In this document: positions 1 through 9,043 of the stretch, one piece after another | Position numbering within the stretch: position 1 is the stretch's first letter | How the letters are laid out: each line of letters opens with the position of its first letter | Origin: Streptomyces sp. NBC_01669 | GTDB lineage: Bacteria; Actinomycetota; Actinomycetes; Streptomycetales; Streptomycetaceae | NCBI RefSeq assembly: GCF_026339735.1 | Contig: NZ_JAPEQG010000001.1 | Coordinates: 7,028,501 to 7,092,500, forward strand | Length of the DNA: 64,000 nucleotides | Reading direction: 5' to 3' | Program-made: the position numbers and the translations under genes | The notes under the pieces: model-generated | Seen by the model: the letters and a program-made list of their open reading frames with translations, nothing else | Told to the model about the DNA's origin: nothing | Databases searched by the model: none

Positions 1-1
1 G

Positions 2-754
2 ATCCCCGACAACTCGTTCACCGTGATCGTCGGCCCCAACGCCTGTGGGAAGTCCACGCTGCTGCGGGCACTGTCCCGGATGCTCAAGCCGAGCCGCGGG
101 CAGGTGCTGCTGGACGGGCAGACGATCCATGCGATGCCCGCGAAGAAGGTCGCGAAGACCCTGGGGCTGCTGCCGCAGTCCTCGATCGCGCCCGACGGCA
201 TCACCGTCGCGGACCTGGTCGCACGCGGGCGGTATCCGCATCAGGGGCTGCTGCGGCAGTGGTCGCCGGACGACGAACGCATTGTCGAGGAATCGATGGT
301 GTCGACCGGTGTCCGCGAGCTGGCCGATCGCTATGTCGACGAACTGTCCGGCGGTCAGCGGCAGCGTGTCTGGATCGCGATGGCGCTGGCGCAGGAGACG
401 CCGCTGCTGCTGCTCGACGAGCCGACGACGTACCTCGACATTCAGCACCAGATCGATGTCCTCGACCTGTGCGCGGAGCTGCATGAGACACGCGGGCGGA
501 CGTTGGTCGCCGTGCTCCACGACCTGAACCACGCCGCGCGCTACGCCACGCATCTGATTGCCATGCGCGGGGGCGAGGTCATTGCCGAGGGAGCGCCGCG
601 AGACGTGGTCACGGCGGAGCTGGTGGAGCGGGTGTTCGGGCTGCGGTGCCAGGTGATCGATGATCCGGAGACGGGGACGCCGTTGGTGGTGCCGGCCGCG
701 CGGGGCGCGCGTAACGTACGGGGCGCGCGCGTTACGGATTCGGTGGGGGCCTGA
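2..754 (+). CDS. ABC transporter ATP-binding protein, Fe(III)-siderophore type (5' partial)
   Basis: This is the ATPase of an importer, most like the FecE/FepC group that powers ferric-siderophore or cobalamin uptake. The gene starts left of the window; the frame is open from base 2 (IPDNSFTVIVGPNACGKST). The Walker A reads GPNACGKST, with Ala at the usual Gly. The signature LSGGQRQRVWIAMAL, Walker B LLLLDEPT, D-loop YLDIQHQ and H-loop LHDLNHAARYA follow in order. HDLNHAARYA is typical of the FecE branch. Its permease and binding protein would be expected upstream, outside the window. The last 30 residues are a low-complexity tail. The family is certain; the substrate is inferred from family resemblance. 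Confidence 0.9.
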   Translation: MPDNSFTVIVGPNACGKSTLLRALSRMLKPSRGQVLLDGQTIHAMPAKKVAKTLGLLPQSSIAPDGITVADLVARGRYPHQGLLRQWSPDDERIVEESMVSTGVRELADRYVDELSGGQRQRVWIAMALAQETPLLLLDEPTTYLDIQHQIDVLDLCAELHETRGRTLVAVLHDLNHAARYATHLIAMRGGEVIAEGAPRDVVTAELVERVFGLRCQVIDDPETGTPLVVPAARGARNVRGARVTDSVGA

Positions 755-893
755 GCGGGATTGCGCTGCCTTTCGGCGCGCTCTGCCCTCAATCGCCGGA
801 CGGGCCCTGATTCTGCGGGCGTGATCGGTCAGCGCGGCAGGCTTGATGGTGTGGGTGTGGTCGGTTGCCCCAGGGGCTGGTGCGGCGGGTGTA

Positions 894-1241
894 CTACAGC
901 AGTGTTCTGAGGCGCATGAGGTCTCGGAGGCTTGCTTCCAGCCGGACCCGGCCCGAGGCCCAGGCCTTTGCGAAGTTCAGGTTCCCGTTCACCATGGCCA
1001 CCAGGTCGTCGCCGTTCATCGCGAGCCGGATCTCGGCCTTCTCGCTCGGCGGGCCCTCGATCGTGTCGAGTACCTGGATCCGGCCATCCTTGAGACGGCC
1101 GGTGAAGGTGATCCCGAGATCCTTGATGTGACAGCTCAGCGAGCGGTCCAGGGCAGCCGCGCTGCGCACGTCGCCCTCGGCCGTCGCGAGGTTGTCGGAA
1201 AGTCTGTCGAGTGCGCTGCGGCACTCCGCCATGGTCGCCAT
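894..1241 (-). CDS. SCP2 sterol-binding-domain-like small protein
   Basis: A 115-residue cytosolic protein whose pattern resembles the SCP2 lipid-carrier fold: a helical N-terminus, then alternating strands around KDGRIQVLDTIEGPPSEKAEIRLAMNGDDLVAMVNGNLN, then a C-terminal helix with FAKAWASGRVRLEASLRDLMRLRTLL. The sequence KAWASGRVRLEAS matches the conserved end of bacterial SCP2-like proteins (A-x-x-SG+-K/R-v-eG). The start is the first of two nearby ATG codons (1241 and 1232). The frame is open much further upstream, but there it overlaps tlyA. It is transcribed divergently from the gene at 1284 across only 42 bp. Ligand and role are unknown. Confidence 0.8.
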   Translation of the reverse strand: MATMAECRSALDRLSDNLATAEGDVRSAAALDRSLSCHIKDLGITFTGRLKDGRIQVLDTIEGPPSEKAEIRLAMNGDDLVAMVNGNLNFAKAWASGRVRLEASLRDLMRLRTLL

Positions 1242-1283
1242 CGTGACCGACGGTACCCCAGGCCTTCGCGGTAGCGTTTCCGC

Positions 1284-1583
1284 ATGAGCGACTTGATGCC
1301 GGAAGCCGGGGCTGCGCCCGGGGAATCGGCGGAGACGGCCGGCCCCGCACCCGAGCCCGCATCCCCCGCGCCCCTCGGCGTCACGCGCACCCCCACCGGA
1401 CACGCCGAGGTGGACGCGGGGCTGGAGCGGCTTGCCGATGCGGACCACCTCCCGGCGGAGGGACACATCGAGGTGTACGAGGATGTACACCGTGGGCTGC
1501 GCGATGCGCTGACCGCGCTGGATGCCCGGCCCGCACCCGCACCGGTACCCGCACCGATGCCCCCGTACAACAACAGGAGCTGA
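1284..1583 (+). CDS. Conserved small hypothetical protein upstream of tlyA
   Basis: A 99-residue acidic protein of unknown function. The first 35 residues are Ala/Pro/Glu-rich and probably disordered. The middle (residues 40-80, HAEVDAGLERLADADHLPAEGHIEVYEDVHRGLRDAL) looks like one amphipathic helical hairpin, and the tail is a Pro-Ala repeat. It ends 7 bp before the tlyA start, so the two are probably co-transcribed. A -10-like TAGCGT lies six bases before the ATG, which suggests a leaderless transcript. Codon usage matches the neighbours, so I take it as real, but I cannot assign a role. Confidence 0.75.
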   Translation: MSDLMPEAGAAPGESAETAGPAPEPASPAPLGVTRTPTGHAEVDAGLERLADADHLPAEGHIEVYEDVHRGLRDALTALDARPAPAPVPAPMPPYNNRS

Positions 1584-1590
1584 ACCGAAC

Positions 1591-2406
1591 GTGGCAGGAG
1601 TGGCACGTCGCCGCCTCGACGCCGAGCTGGTACGCCGAAAGCTCGCCCGCTCACGCGAGCATGCGAGCCAGCTGATCGCCGCAGGGCGGGTGACCGTCGG
1701 CGGCAACACCGCGACCAAACCCGCCACCCAGGTCGAGACCAGCGCCGCGGTCGTCGTCATCAAGGACGACAGCGACCCCGAGTACGTCTCGCGCGGCGGG
1801 CACAAGCTCGCGGGCGCCCTCGCCGCCTTCGTACCCCTCGGGCTGAAGGTCGAGGGACGGCGGGCACTGGACGCAGGGGCGTCGACCGGTGGATTCACCG
1901 ACGTACTGCTGCGGGCCGGAGCCGGTCATGTCGTCGCCGTCGACGTGGGCTACGGGCAGCTCGCCTGGTCGCTGCAGTCCGATGAACGCGTCACCGTCAA
2001 GGACCGCACCAACGTACGTGAATTGACGCTGGAGGCGATCGACGGAGAGGCGGTGGACCTGGTGGTCGGCGATCTGTCGTTCATCCCGCTGGGGCTCGTC
2101 CTGCCTGCTCTGGCGCGCTGTGCCGCCCCCGACGCGGACCTGGTCCTGATGGTCAAGCCGCAGTTCGAGGTCGGCAAGGAGCGGCTGGGCAGCGGTGGCG
2201 TGGTGCGCAGCCCCGAGCTGCGGGCCGAAGCGGTACGGGAGGTCGCGCGCCGGGCCTGGGGGCTGGGACTCGGAGTGCGCGGAGTGACCGCGAGCCCGCT
2301 GCCCGGGCCTTCCGGCAATGTCGAGTATTTTCTCTGGCTGCGGGCCGGAGCGCCTGAGCTGGATCCCGCGGATGTCGACCGTGCAGTGGCGGAGGGGCCT
2401 CGTTGA
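1591..2406 (+). CDS. tlyA: TlyA-family rRNA 2'-O-methyltransferase
   Basis: A 271-residue SAM-dependent methyltransferase of the TlyA/hemolysin family. The characterised mycobacterial enzyme methylates riboses of 16S and 23S rRNA and so sets capreomycin sensitivity. An N-terminal S4 RNA-binding domain (residues 5-65, with RRRLDAELVRRKLARSREHA and the SRGGHKL lysine motif) is followed by an FtsJ/RrmJ-type Rossmann domain with DAGASTGGFTD (SAM loop), VDVGYG and DLSFIPL. GTG 1591 is chosen because AGGAG lies about 12 bp upstream and the S4 domain begins directly after it. The stop overlaps the TTG start of nadK by four bases, so translation is probably coupled. tlyA-nadK-recN is also the order in Mycobacterium. 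Confidence 0.93.
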   Translation: MAGVARRRLDAELVRRKLARSREHASQLIAAGRVTVGGNTATKPATQVETSAAVVVIKDDSDPEYVSRGGHKLAGALAAFVPLGLKVEGRRALDAGASTGGFTDVLLRAGAGHVVAVDVGYGQLAWSLQSDERVTVKDRTNVRELTLEAIDGEAVDLVVGDLSFIPLGLVLPALARCAAPDADLVLMVKPQFEVGKERLGSGGVVRSPELRAEAVREVARRAWGLGLGVRGVTASPLPGPSGNVEYFLWLRAGAPELDPADVDRAVAEGPR

Positions 2407-3308
2407 CGACGAATGCGGCACGAACAGTCTTTCTTTTGGCGCATACCGGCCGGCCGGCCGCGATCCGCAGCGCCGAGCTCGTGGTGCAGGGGCTGCTGCG
2501 CAGCGGACTCGGGGTACGGGTCCTTGCCGCGGAGGCCGCCGACCTGCCGCTCCCGACGGCCGTGGAGACGGTCCACGACGCGACGCCCGCGGCCGTCGAC
2601 GGCTGTGAGCTGCTCATCGTCCTCGGCGGGGACGGGACGCTGCTGCGCGGCGCCGAGATCTCCCGGGCCTCCGGGGTGCCGATGCTCGGAGTCAACCTCG
2701 GCCGGGTCGGCTTCCTCGCCGAGGCCGAGCGGGACGACCTGGACAAGGTGGTCGACCGGGTCGTCACCCGGGCGTACCAGGTCGAGGAGCGCATGACGAT
2801 CGACGTCCTCGTGCACAGCAACGGCGACATCGTCCACACCGACTGGGCGATGAACGAAGCGGCCGTGCAGAAGGTGTCGCCCGAGCGGATGCTCGAAGTC
2901 GTCCTGGAGATCGACGGGCGCCCGGTCACCGGCTTCGGCTGCGACGGGATCGTCTGTGCGACGCCGACCGGCTCCACCGCGTACGCCTTCTCGGCGGGCG
3001 GGCCGGTGGTGTGGCCGGAGGTCGAGGCGCTGCTGATGGTCCCGATCAGCGCCCATGCCCTGTTCGCCAAGCCGCTGGTGACGTCGCCGACCTCGGTGCT
3101 CGCCGTCGAGGTCCAGCCGCACACCCCGCACGGGGTGCTGTGGTGCGACGGGCGCAGGACCGTGGAGCTGCCGGCCGGAGCGCGGGTCGAGGTGCGGCGC
3201 GGCGCCGTGCCCGTACGGCTGGCGCGGCTGCACCAGGCCTCGTTCACGGACCGGCTGGTGGCGAAGTTCGCGCTGCCCGTCTCGGGGTGGCGGGGCGCAC
3301 CCCACTGA
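2403..3308 (+). CDS. nadK: NAD kinase
   Basis: A 301-residue ATP/polyphosphate-NAD kinase that makes NADP(H) in the cytosol. Diagnostic motifs are GGDGTLLRGA (residues about 76-85), MNEAAVQK (the NE/D motif) and TPTGSTAYAFSAGGPVVWP in the C-terminal beta-domain. Length is normal for the family. The start is a rare TTG inside a TTGA overlap with tlyA; no better start exists before the first strand (RTVFLLAHTGRPAAI). It sits in the conserved tlyA-nadK-recN cluster and is presumably made from the tlyA transcript. Confidence 0.94.
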   Translation: MTTNAARTVFLLAHTGRPAAIRSAELVVQGLLRSGLGVRVLAAEAADLPLPTAVETVHDATPAAVDGCELLIVLGGDGTLLRGAEISRASGVPMLGVNLGRVGFLAEAERDDLDKVVDRVVTRAYQVEERMTIDVLVHSNGDIVHTDWAMNEAAVQKVSPERMLEVVLEIDGRPVTGFGCDGIVCATPTGSTAYAFSAGGPVVWPEVEALLMVPISAHALFAKPLVTSPTSVLAVEVQPHTPHGVLWCDGRRTVELPAGARVEVRRGAVPVRLARLHQASFTDRLVAKFALPVSGWRGAPH

Positions 3309-3410
3309 TCGCGTCGGTGCCGCAGATCACGGCCCTCCGGCGCACGGGAGAGTGAATCCGCGGCCGGGGCCCGTCGCACACCGGGGTCCGGACCTCGTAA
3401 GGTCGTGTCC

Positions 3411-5150
3411 GTGTTGGAGGAGATGCGGATACGGTCGCTCGGAGTCATCGACGACGCGGTGGTGGAGCTGTCACCCGGGTTCACCGCGGTGACGGGCGAG
3501 ACCGGCGCGGGCAAGACCATGGTCGTCACCAGCCTGGGGCTGCTGCTCGGCGGGCGCGCCGACCCCGCCCTGGTGCGGATCGGTGCCAAGGCTGCCGTCG
3601 TCGAGGGACGGATCACGGTGTCCGCCGGTGACGCGGCCGCGGTACGGGCCGAGGAGGCCGGGGCCGAAATCGACGAGGGTGCGCTGCTGATCAGCCGTAC
3701 CGTTTCCGCGGAGGGGCGCTCGCGCGCCCATCTCGGCGGACGGTCCGTGCCGGTGGGCGTCCTCACCGAACTCGCCGACGAACTCGTCGCCGTGCACGGC
3801 CAGACCGACCAGCAGGGGCTGCTCAAGCCCGCGCGGCAGCGGCAGGCCCTGGACCGGTATGCGGGCGACGGCGTCGCCGTGCCCCACGCCAAGTACGCGG
3901 CGGCGTACCGGCGGCTGCGGGCCGTCGTCACGGAGCTCGACGAGCTGACCACGCGCGCCCGCGAACGAGCCCAGGAAGCGGATCTGCTGCGCTTCGGACT
4001 GGACGAGATCGCCGGCGTCGAACCGCTGCCCGGCGAGGACACCGATCTCGCCGCCGAGGCCGAACGGCTCGGTCACGCCGAAGCGCTTGCCTCCGCGGCC
4101 GCCCTGGCGCACGCCGCGCTCGCGGGCAACCCGGAGGACCAGGAGGGCGTCGACGCGACGACCGTCGTCGCCGCGGCCGGGCGGTCGCTCGACGCCGTCC
4201 GCGCCCACGACCCGGTGCTCGCCGCGCTCGCCGATCGGATCGGCGAGATCTCCATCCTGCTCGCCGATGTGGCGGGCGAACTGGCCGGGTACGCCGACCA
4301 GCTGGACGCCGACCCGCTGCGGCTCGCCGCGGTGGAGGAGCGGCGCGCCGCGCTCACCGCGCTCACCCGCAAGTACGGCGAGGACATCGCCGCCGTTCTC
4401 GCCTGGGCCGAGGACGGGGCCGGCCGGCTCACCGAACTCGAGGGCGACGACGACCGGATCGGCGAGCTGACGGCCGAGCGGGACGCGCTGCGGGCCGAAC
4501 TCTCCGGGCTCGGACAGGCGCTGACCGATGCGCGAACGGCGGCGGCGGCACTCTTCGCCGAAGCGGTGACCGAGGAACTGGCCTCTCTTGCCATGCCGCA
4601 CGCCCGGGTCTCCTTCGACATCCGGCAGACGGACGCGGCGGACGAGGCGTCCGGCATCGACATCGGCGGGCGGAGCGTGCTCTACGGTCCGTCCGGCGCC
4701 GACGAGGTGGAACTGCTGCTGGCCCCGCACCCCGGTGCCCAGCCCCGGCCGATCGCCAAGGGCGCGTCGGGCGGTGAGCTGTCCCGGGTGATGCTCGCCG
4801 TCGAGGTGGTGTTCGCGGGCTCAGACCCCGTACCCACGTACCTCTTCGACGAGGTCGACGCGGGCGTCGGCGGCAAGGCGGCCGTCGAGGTCGGGCGCCG
4901 GCTGGCGAAGCTCGCCAAGTCCGCGCAGGTGGTCGTCGTCACGCACCTGCCGCAGGTGGCGGCGTTCGCCGACCGGCAGCTGCTGGTCGAGAAGACGGTC
5001 GACGGCGCGGTGACCCGGAGCGGTGTCACGGTCCTGGAGGGCGAGGACCGGGTACGGGAGCTGTCCCGGATGCTTGCGGGGCAGGAGGACTCGGAGACGG
5101 CGCGGGCGCATGCGGAGGAGCTGCTGGCCGCGGCGCGGACGGACGGGTAG
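3411..5150 (+). CDS. recN: DNA repair protein RecN
   Basis: A 579-residue SMC-like ATPase that tethers broken ends in double-strand-break repair. Walker A is GETGAGKTMVV (residue about 30). A long Ala/Glu/Arg-rich coiled coil occupies residues 150-370. The ABC-type signature ASGGELSRVMLAVEVVF and Walker B PTYLFDEVDAGVGG lie near residues 450-490, and the H-loop VVVTHLPQVAAFAD follows. GTG 3411 (MLEEMRIRSLGV) is preferred to GTG 3405 because a -10-like TAAGGT ends seven bases before it, the layout of a leaderless Streptomyces transcript. It follows nadK after 102 bp and probably has its own promoter. Confidence 0.93.
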   Translation: MLEEMRIRSLGVIDDAVVELSPGFTAVTGETGAGKTMVVTSLGLLLGGRADPALVRIGAKAAVVEGRITVSAGDAAAVRAEEAGAEIDEGALLISRTVSAEGRSRAHLGGRSVPVGVLTELADELVAVHGQTDQQGLLKPARQRQALDRYAGDGVAVPHAKYAAAYRRLRAVVTELDELTTRARERAQEADLLRFGLDEIAGVEPLPGEDTDLAAEAERLGHAEALASAAALAHAALAGNPEDQEGVDATTVVAAAGRSLDAVRAHDPVLAALADRIGEISILLADVAGELAGYADQLDADPLRLAAVEERRAALTALTRKYGEDIAAVLAWAEDGAGRLTELEGDDDRIGELTAERDALRAELSGLGQALTDARTAAAALFAEAVTEELASLAMPHARVSFDIRQTDAADEASGIDIGGRSVLYGPSGADEVELLLAPHPGAQPRPIAKGASGGELSRVMLAVEVVFAGSDPVPTYLFDEVDAGVGGKAAVEVGRRLAKLAKSAQVVVVTHLPQVAAFADRQLLVEKTVDGAVTRSGVTVLEGEDRVRELSRMLAGQEDSETARAHAEELLAAARTDG

Positions 5151-5290
5151 GCGGCGGCGCACCGCTGTGCGGGGCGTCTTCGCCGTTCGGCGCGGGGACG
5201 GGCCGGCTTCGGTGTCTGCGGTGCGGTGTGCGGGCGGGCCTCGGCGCCCCTGCGTCCGAGCGCTCGGGGCGGACTCGTAGCCTGGCGGGC

Positions 5291-6070
5291 ATGGGAGCAA
5301 TGATCAGCAGGGTCGCCGCTGGTGCCGTCGCCGTCGGGGTCGCGGGCGGGGTGTACCGGGCGCTGCGGGGGCGGCCGCGCCCGGGGTGGTTGCGGACCAA
5401 CTACGCGGGGCACACCGTCGATCTGTATGCCGGGCCCGCCGTCGCACTCGGTGCCGCAGCCGGGGCCGCCGTGCTCCCACTGCCGCCCCGCACCCGGACC
5501 GCCGCCACCCTCGCCGTGCTGGCCGCCGGGGGCTGTGGGGCGTACGACGACTTTGCCGGCGCCGACGATCCGCGCCGCGGGTTCCGCGCCCATCTCACCG
5601 CGCTGCGGCATGGCGAGGTGACCAGTGGCGCCGTGAAGCTCTTCGGCATCGGGGCGGCCGGGCTCGCTGCGGGCGCGCTGCTGAAGGAACGGCCCGTCGA
5701 CCGGATCCTCGCCGGTGTCGTGATCGCCGGAACCGCTCATCTCGTCAACCTGACGGACCTGCGGCCGGGCGTCGCGACCGCCACCGTGTTCGCCCTCGGG
5801 GCCCCGGGGCTGGTCCGGGGCGGACTCGGTGCCGCGCCGATGGGGGCCGTGGCAGCCCTTGCCGCCGAGGAGCTGGGGGAACGCACCATGATCGGGGACG
5901 CGGGCGCGCATGCCCTGGGTGCGGCCGTCGGTCTCGCGATCGTTGCAGGCAACGGCCGCGGCGGGCTCGCCGCCCATGCGGTGGGGGTCCTGGCCGCGGC
6001 GGTGAACGGGGACCGGATCAGCGGGCTCGCCCGGCGCTGTCGGATCGGTGACGTGCTGTCGGGGCGCTGA
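5291..6070 (+). CDS. MraY/WecA-like integral membrane protein (putative phosphoglycosyl transferase)
   Basis: A 259-residue hydrophobic protein with about eight Ala/Gly/Leu/Val-rich membrane segments. I see remnants of the polyprenyl-phosphate N-acetylhexosamine-1-phosphate transferase signature in the right order: a DD motif (GAYDDFAGADDPRRGFRAHL, residues 81-100), an N-x-x-D motif (NLTDLRPG, about 153) and a G-D-x-G motif (MIGDAGAHALG, about 200). In MraY/WecA these bind Mg2+ and the phosphopolyprenol. The protein is shorter than MraY (about 360) and most flanking residues differ, so activity is inferred. A -10-like TAGCCT seven bases before the ATG suggests a leaderless mRNA. It precedes a glycosyltransferase gene, which fits a lipid-linked sugar pathway. 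Confidence 0.7.
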   Translation: MGAMISRVAAGAVAVGVAGGVYRALRGRPRPGWLRTNYAGHTVDLYAGPAVALGAAAGAAVLPLPPRTRTAATLAVLAAGGCGAYDDFAGADDPRRGFRAHLTALRHGEVTSGAVKLFGIGAAGLAAGALLKERPVDRILAGVVIAGTAHLVNLTDLRPGVATATVFALGAPGLVRGGLGAAPMGAVAALAAEELGERTMIGDAGAHALGAAVGLAIVAGNGRGGLAAHAVGVLAAAVNGDRISGLARRCRIGDVLSGR

Positions 6071-6255
6071 CGCGTCGCCGCGTCGCCGGCGTGGCAATAT
6101 CGCACCGTTGTCCTCACCCGTCCGGGTGGTAACGCACGTCCGGTTGTCGTTGTGTACACCGGAACCACGGCTCCGAGGCGCCGGAACGTTCGTACGGACT
6201 GGCATCCTTGGCGGTGCACATACCGCCGACTCGGTAGACCCGGGAGCCATTCAAC

Positions 6256-7356
6256 GTGTCACAGCTGCGTACGGTCCAAGTCCTGGGCGGCGGCAGTGCG
6301 GGCAGCAGCGCTCACGTCAGCTCGCTGGCCGCAGGGCTGGTGGCGAGAGGCGTACACGTCACCGTCTGCGCCCCGGCCGAACTGGACCGCGCCCACGACT
6401 TCTCCGGCACGGGGGCCCGCTTCGTCCCTGTACCGCGGCGCAGCGGCCCCGCCGCCGTCGCCGCCCTGCGGGGCGCCTGCGTGGGGGCGGACGTGGTCCA
6501 TGCGCACGGGCTGCACGCCGCCGTACGCACGGGTCTTGCGCTCGGTGGGCGGCGCACCCCCCTGGTTCTGACCTGGCACACCCGGGCGTACGCCGAAGGT
6601 GCTCGCAGCCGACTGCTCCACCTTCTGGAGCGAAGGGCCGCCCGGGCGGCGGCCGTTGTGCTCGGTACGTCGTCGGATCTGGTCGACCGGGCGCGGCGGC
6701 GGGGCGCGCGCGACGCGAGACTGGCGCCGATCGCCATTCCTCTGTCGCGTATTCCCGCCGCTGTTCGCGACGATGGCAAGGCGCGGGCCGAACTCGGCGT
6801 GGTCGGACGGCCGTTACTCGTCTCCGTCGGCAGTCTCGTACCGCATCACGGGTACGACACGCTGCTCGACGCGGCACGGATGTGGCGTCAACTCGACCCC
6901 GTACCCCTGCTGGTCATCGCGGGGGAGGGGCGGGAGCGGGGTGCGCTCCAGCGGCGGGTCCGGGACGAGGAACTGCCCGTCAGGCTGATCGGGAGCCGCG
7001 ACGACGTCGCCGCGCTTCTCGCCGCCGCCGATCTGGCCCTGTTGCCCAGCCGATGGGAGGCGCGGTCGCTGGTGGCGCAGGAGGCGCTGCGGATGGGGGT
7101 GCCGTTGGTCGCCACGGCGGTGGGCGGGATGCCCGAACTGGTCGGGGACGCGGCGGAACTTGTGCCGTACGGCAACGCGGAGGCCATGGCGCGGGTCGTG
7201 GTACGGCTGCTGGGGGACCCGGCGGCTCGGGAGCGGATGGTCGGCACGGGGCGTGTGCAGGCGGCGAGTTGGCCCACGGAGGACGACACGGTCGCGCAAG
7301 TCCTCAGTGTGTACGACGAGTTGGCTCAGCCGTTGGCGATCGGGCGGGGATGGTGA
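6256..7356 (+). CDS. GT-B glycosyltransferase (GT4-like)
   Basis: A 366-residue cytosolic glycosyltransferase. The N-terminal Rossmann domain opens with VQVLGGGSAGSSAHVSSLAAGL (acceptor side). The C-terminal domain has VSVGSLVPHHGYDTLLDA and the nucleotide-sugar motif EARSLVAQEALRMGVPLVATAVGGMPELVGD, with the two spaced glutamates of GT4 enzymes. The start is GTG 6256; the Shine-Dalgarno is weak. Codon 187 (6814-6816) is TTA, the rare leucine codon read by the bldA tRNA. I found no other in-frame TTA in the window, so this gene may be developmentally gated. Its neighbour is the MraY-like membrane protein, so a role in building a lipid-linked envelope glycan is plausible. Confidence 0.85.
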   Translation: MSQLRTVQVLGGGSAGSSAHVSSLAAGLVARGVHVTVCAPAELDRAHDFSGTGARFVPVPRRSGPAAVAALRGACVGADVVHAHGLHAAVRTGLALGGRRTPLVLTWHTRAYAEGARSRLLHLLERRAARAAAVVLGTSSDLVDRARRRGARDARLAPIAIPLSRIPAAVRDDGKARAELGVVGRPLLVSVGSLVPHHGYDTLLDAARMWRQLDPVPLLVIAGEGRERGALQRRVRDEELPVRLIGSRDDVAALLAAADLALLPSRWEARSLVAQEALRMGVPLVATAVGGMPELVGDAAELVPYGNAEAMARVVVRLLGDPAARERMVGTGRVQAASWPTEDDTVAQVLSVYDELAQPLAIGRGW

Positions 7357-7399
7357 GGTGACGACGGGGACGCCGGAGCGTCCCGCGGCCGTCTCGTTC

Positions 7400-9043
7400 T
7401 CAGTCGCCCGACGCTCCCGGTTTGGCGTGGCGGCGGGCTCTCAGGGCCAGGCTCAGAGCCAGGACCGTCTGGGGGTCGTCCAGGTCCGTGCCCAGCAGCT
7501 CGCCGATGCGGGCCAGGCGGTTGTAGAGGGTCTGGCGGTTCAGGTGCAGTTCGCGGGCCGTCTCCGCCTTGCGGCCCGCGTGGGCGAGATACGACTCCAG
7601 GGTGGGCAGCAGTGGCGGGCGCGAGGTGCGGTCGTGATCGCGCAGCGGACCGATCGCCCGTTCCACGAACGCCGCCAGGTCCGGATGGTCCCGCAGTCGC
7701 CACAGCAGCAGGTCGATGTCCAGGCGCCGGGCGTCGTACCAGGGCCGATTGCTGAGCCCCTGCGCCGCCGTCGCCGTCTCCGCCGCGTGCCGCAGCCCGG
7801 CCCCGGCCGCCGCCCAGCCGCCCGCGACCCCGACCACCACGACCGGCGGATGAGAGCCCGCCCGCTCCAGCCCGGCCCGCTCGACGCCGGCCCGCAGCGC
7901 CGCCGCGACACGGTCGGCCACCGCCGTACGCTCCGACTCGGACCGCAGGCCGAGCAGCAGCGGAACCCTGCCCTCCACGGGGCGTACGCCGAGCAGCACC
8001 GGCACGCCCACCGATGACAGCTCCTCCAGGACCGCACGCGCCAGCAGCGCCCAGTTGCCCGACGGGGACAGCTCGGGGGCCAGTCGCATCACCACCGGCA
8101 GCAGCGGCGCCCCGCCCGGCTTGAAGCCCAGTACGCGGGCCTGCGCGGGTGCGTCCTCCGGTGTGATCCGGCCCTCCGCGAGGTCCGTCAGGAAGTCGCC
8201 GCGGCCGCGCGCGGCGAGTTCCTCCTCCTGGCGGGCCTGCATCAGCACCACGGCGAGGATGCCCGCCGCCCGCTCCGCCGCCATCCGGTGCACCGTCACC
8301 AGCGGCCCGGACACCGCGAGGAGTACCAGCCTGGCCCGTACCGAGCCGGACCCAGGGCCACCGCCCGGCACATCCACCAGCACCGCACCCGTGGGCGGTG
8401 CCTCGCGGGCCGCCCGGCCGCCGCGCATCCCGTCCCACACCTGGAGCGGATCGGCGGAGACCGGACCGGACTCGGTGCCCGCCGCGTACAGCAGCTGGCC
8501 GTCCGCCGTCTCCAGGAAGACCGGGTTGGCGGTGAAGTCCGCCAGAATGCCGAGCACCTGCGGGACCCCGCCGCCGCCGAGCAGCGCCTCCGTGCACCGC
8601 CGGTGCACGTCCTCGGCCTGCCGCAGCAGCGCGTAATGGCCGTTGACGATCTCGGTGTGGATCTCCTCGGTCACCGTCACGAACGGCACCTCGCGGTGCA
8701 GCTGCACGAGCGGCAGACCGGCTGCCCGCGCGGCGTCCACGATCGAGGCGGGCAGTCTGCTGAAGCGCGGGCCGAGCTCCACCACCAGGGCGGCGATCCC
8801 GCGGTCGGCGAGCCTGCGCACGAAGGTGCGCTGCTCGGCGGGGCGGGTGCCGAGCCCCAGACCGGTGGTGAGGAGCAGCTCACCGCCCTTGAGGAGGGAC
8901 GCGATGTTCGGGACCTCGCCCGCGTGCACCCAGCGCACCGTTCGGTTCAGCCGGTCCGCGCCGGCCACCACCTCGGGGAGTCCGCTGCGCAGCCCCGGCA
9001 GTTCCAGGGCGCGCTGCACGGTGATTCCGCCTTGGTTCTCCAC
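7400..9043 (-). CDS. PucR-family transcriptional regulator
   Basis: A DNA-binding regulator of the PucR/CdaR type. Order: PucR N-terminal domain (ITVQRALELPGLRSGLPEVVAGADRL), a GGDEF-like middle region, and a C-terminal PucR helix-turn-helix (LESYLAHAGRKAETARELHLNRQTLYNRLARIGELLG). GTG 9043 is chosen because GAGG lies nine bases upstream and the PucR domain starts just inside it. The frame also reaches a GTG at 9142 that overlaps the stop of the upstream FAD-oxidase gene (GTGA), adding 33 low-complexity residues; that longer form remains possible. PucR proteins often control catabolism of nitrogen compounds, and the adjacent oxidase is a candidate target. Confidence 0.88.
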   Translation of the reverse strand: MENQGGITVQRALELPGLRSGLPEVVAGADRLNRTVRWVHAGEVPNIASLLKGGELLLTTGLGLGTRPAEQRTFVRRLADRGIAALVVELGPRFSRLPASIVDAARAAGLPLVQLHREVPFVTVTEEIHTEIVNGHYALLRQAEDVHRRCTEALLGGGGVPQVLGILADFTANPVFLETADGQLLYAAGTESGPVSADPLQVWDGMRGGRAAREAPPTGAVLVDVPGGGPGSGSVRARLVLLAVSGPLVTVHRMAAERAAGILAVVLMQARQEEELAARGRGDFLTDLAEGRITPEDAPAQARVLGFKPGGAPLLPVVMRLAPELSPSGNWALLARAVLEELSSVGVPVLLGVRPVEGRVPLLLGLRSESERTAVADRVAAALRAGVERAGLERAGSHPPVVVVGVAGGWAAAGAGLRHAAETATAAQGLSNRPWYDARRLDIDLLLWRLRDHPDLAAFVERAIGPLRDHDRTSRPPLLPTLESYLAHAGRKAETARELHLNRQTLYNRLARIGELLGTDLDDPQTVLALSLALRARRHAKPGASGD

